Assembly: GCA_937916485.1 (NCBI GenBank)
Contig: CALFSV010000127.1
Coordinates: 1-15,391, forward strand
DNA length: 15,391 nucleotides
Source: an uncultured Paracoccaceae bacterium
GTDB lineage: Bacteria > Pseudomonadota > Alphaproteobacteria > Rhodobacterales > Rhodobacteraceae
Direction: 5' to 3'
Shown here piece by piece: positions 14,508 through 15,391 of this stretch; positions within the stretch are counted from its first letter, which is position 1, and each line of letters begins with the position of its first letter. The notes beneath the pieces were generated by a model, which saw nothing but the letters and a program-made list of their open reading frames with translations, made no database searches and was not told where the DNA came from. The position numbers and the translations under genes were made by a program.

Positions 14508-15391
14508 TCAATTGGTCAAGCGGAGCTGGCTGATCTGGGCCGCGATCCCACGAAAGGCGGTGGTCAGGTTATTGTCAGTGACGGAATAGAAATGCGACGG
14601 GCTGCTGGCGCAGCTCTGGATTTGGGCGTTCGTCTCGGGGTCGGTCAGGAAGGCCACGCCAAAGACCACCACGCCGTGGTCTTTCGCGCCGGTGCACAGG
14701 CTGTTGAGATTGCGGGCAGCCCTGTCCGAATCATAGACCGTGCGGCGGTCGTCCCAGCGGTCCAGCATGTCCGTGACAAGGTTCTCGGGATCGTATCTCC
14801 TCACCGGCTCGAACTGAGGCGTGATTCGGCCGTCGGTCATCAGGACTATGTATTTGGCCACATCGGGGAGTGAGTAGCGGAGCGGGCGGTCGCGAAACTC
14901 GGATGGCACCACACCCTGCGCTGAAAGGGCGGCAAATGCCGGCTGCGACGACGGGTGCGTGAGGGCAAAGCCCCACTTCATGCCCACATCAGAGCCAGTC
15001 CCGCCATTTAGGCGCAGGCCGTTTACATAAGCGGTGATCTCTGACAGCGACTGGCTTGCATAGAGGATTTCGTTGGTCTCGTCATAGGGGCACCATCCGA
15101 AATCGCCTTCGGCCTGCGCATTAAAGGCCGAAAAGAACGGGCCCTGGGGCAGTCCTCTCGAGGGCAGAGCCGCGGTGACCATTTCGTCCAGTGGGATCAC
15201 CATGCAATGGCTGAGCGACGGCCAGCGATAGGCCTGGGGTTCGGTGTAGTAGGTTGCCGGGTCATATCTGTAGCTAAAAAGTGACAGCGGAATACGCTCT
15301 TCCATCAGCGGGCGGTGGTATCGGACGCCCCCCAGATAATTGAACATTTCGCGCCCCGGATTTACCGAGCCGCCATAGGGAATGATGTTGA
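14508..15391 (-). CDS. TadG-like von Willebrand factor A protein, 5' end outside the window
   Basis: The frame is open to the right edge (NIIPYGGSVNPG precedes the first visible Met), so about 293 C-terminal residues are present and the start is missing. The visible part contains a GGTGSDVGMKWGFALTHP segment, typical of the second MIDAS motif, and KYIVLMTDG with the third-motif Asp. It ends in a helix AFRGIAAQISQLRLTN. This is the usual layout of TadG-like proteins, which have an N-terminal membrane segment and a periplasmic VWA domain and are linked to Flp/Tad pili. In Rhodobacterales such genes often occur as stand-alone copies. A TadE/TadG partner would be to the right. The 117 bases between it and the acetyltransferase start show no clear terminator. 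Confidence 0.8.
   Translation of the reverse strand, partial: NIIPYGGSVNPGREMFNYLGGVRYHRPLMEERIPLSLFSYRYDPATYYTEPQAYRWPSLSHCMVIPLDEMVTAALPSRGLPQGPFFSAFNAQAEGDFGWCPYDETNEILYASQSLSEITAYVNGLRLNGGTGSDVGMKWGFALTHPSSQPAFAALSAQGVVPSEFRDRPLRYSLPDVAKYIVLMTDGRITPQFEPVRRYDPENLVTDMLDRWDDRRTVYDSDRAARNLNSLCTGAKDHGVVVFGVAFLTDPETNAQIQSCASSPSHFYSVTDNNLTTAFRGIAAQISQLRLTN

Overview
The window looks like chromosome from an alphaproteobacterium of the Rhodobacterales (Roseobacter/Rhodobacter lineage). The DNA is GC-rich, and several proteins are typical of that order: a DUF6477/DUF6456 pair, a non-pyrrolysine MttB-type methyltransferase, a class I PPK2, a MetA-type homoserine acyltransferase of the acetyl-CoA type, and a TadG-like von Willebrand protein. 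This placement is inferred from family recognition; there is no rRNA or tRNA to confirm it. The window is densely coding and holds 14 protein genes, one of them cut by the right edge.

Left part (1-6464). The first ~54 bases may be the end of an insertion sequence lying outside the window. A HpcH/HpaI-type class II aldolase follows on the plus strand and converges, 4 bp apart, with a long minus-strand series. Read in transcription order, that series is an EamA exporter, a P-loop protein of unknown function, homoserine O-acetyltransferase (metAA), a membrane-anchored alpha/beta hydrolase overlapping metAA, a class I polyphosphate kinase 2, and a TetR regulator. The TetR gene begins two codons after the kinase stop, in the same frame, with a TTG codon. 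Spacing suggests coupled pairs (exporter/P-loop, metAA/hydrolase, PPK2/TetR) rather than one functional pathway.

Middle part (6465-10652). A strong intrinsic terminator ends a FadL/OmpP1-type outer-membrane transporter gene, which has a possible operator palindrome in its upstream region. Before it in transcription order come a second EamA transporter and guaA (GMP synthase). guaA is divergent from an mttB-like gene, and the intergenic region between them carries two related, perfect 22-bp palindromes.

Right part (10653-15391). The MttB-like methyltransferase overlaps tail-to-tail with a small DUF6477 gene. DUF6477 is divergent from a DUF6456 helix-turn-helix gene. Their shared 252-bp control region holds a perfect 12-bp inverted repeat, a perfect DnaA box fused to its right arm, a second near-perfect DnaA box in the opposite orientation and a CtrA-like site. 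The DUF6456 gene shares its CTAG stop with a convergent serine-acetyltransferase-like gene. A truncated TadG-like VWA protein closes the window.

The signals most worth a second look are the DUF6477/DUF6456 module with its DnaA/CtrA-like control region, the twin palindromes between guaA and mttB, and the uncharacterised P-loop protein next to metAA. No CRISPR array, tRNA or rRNA was seen.
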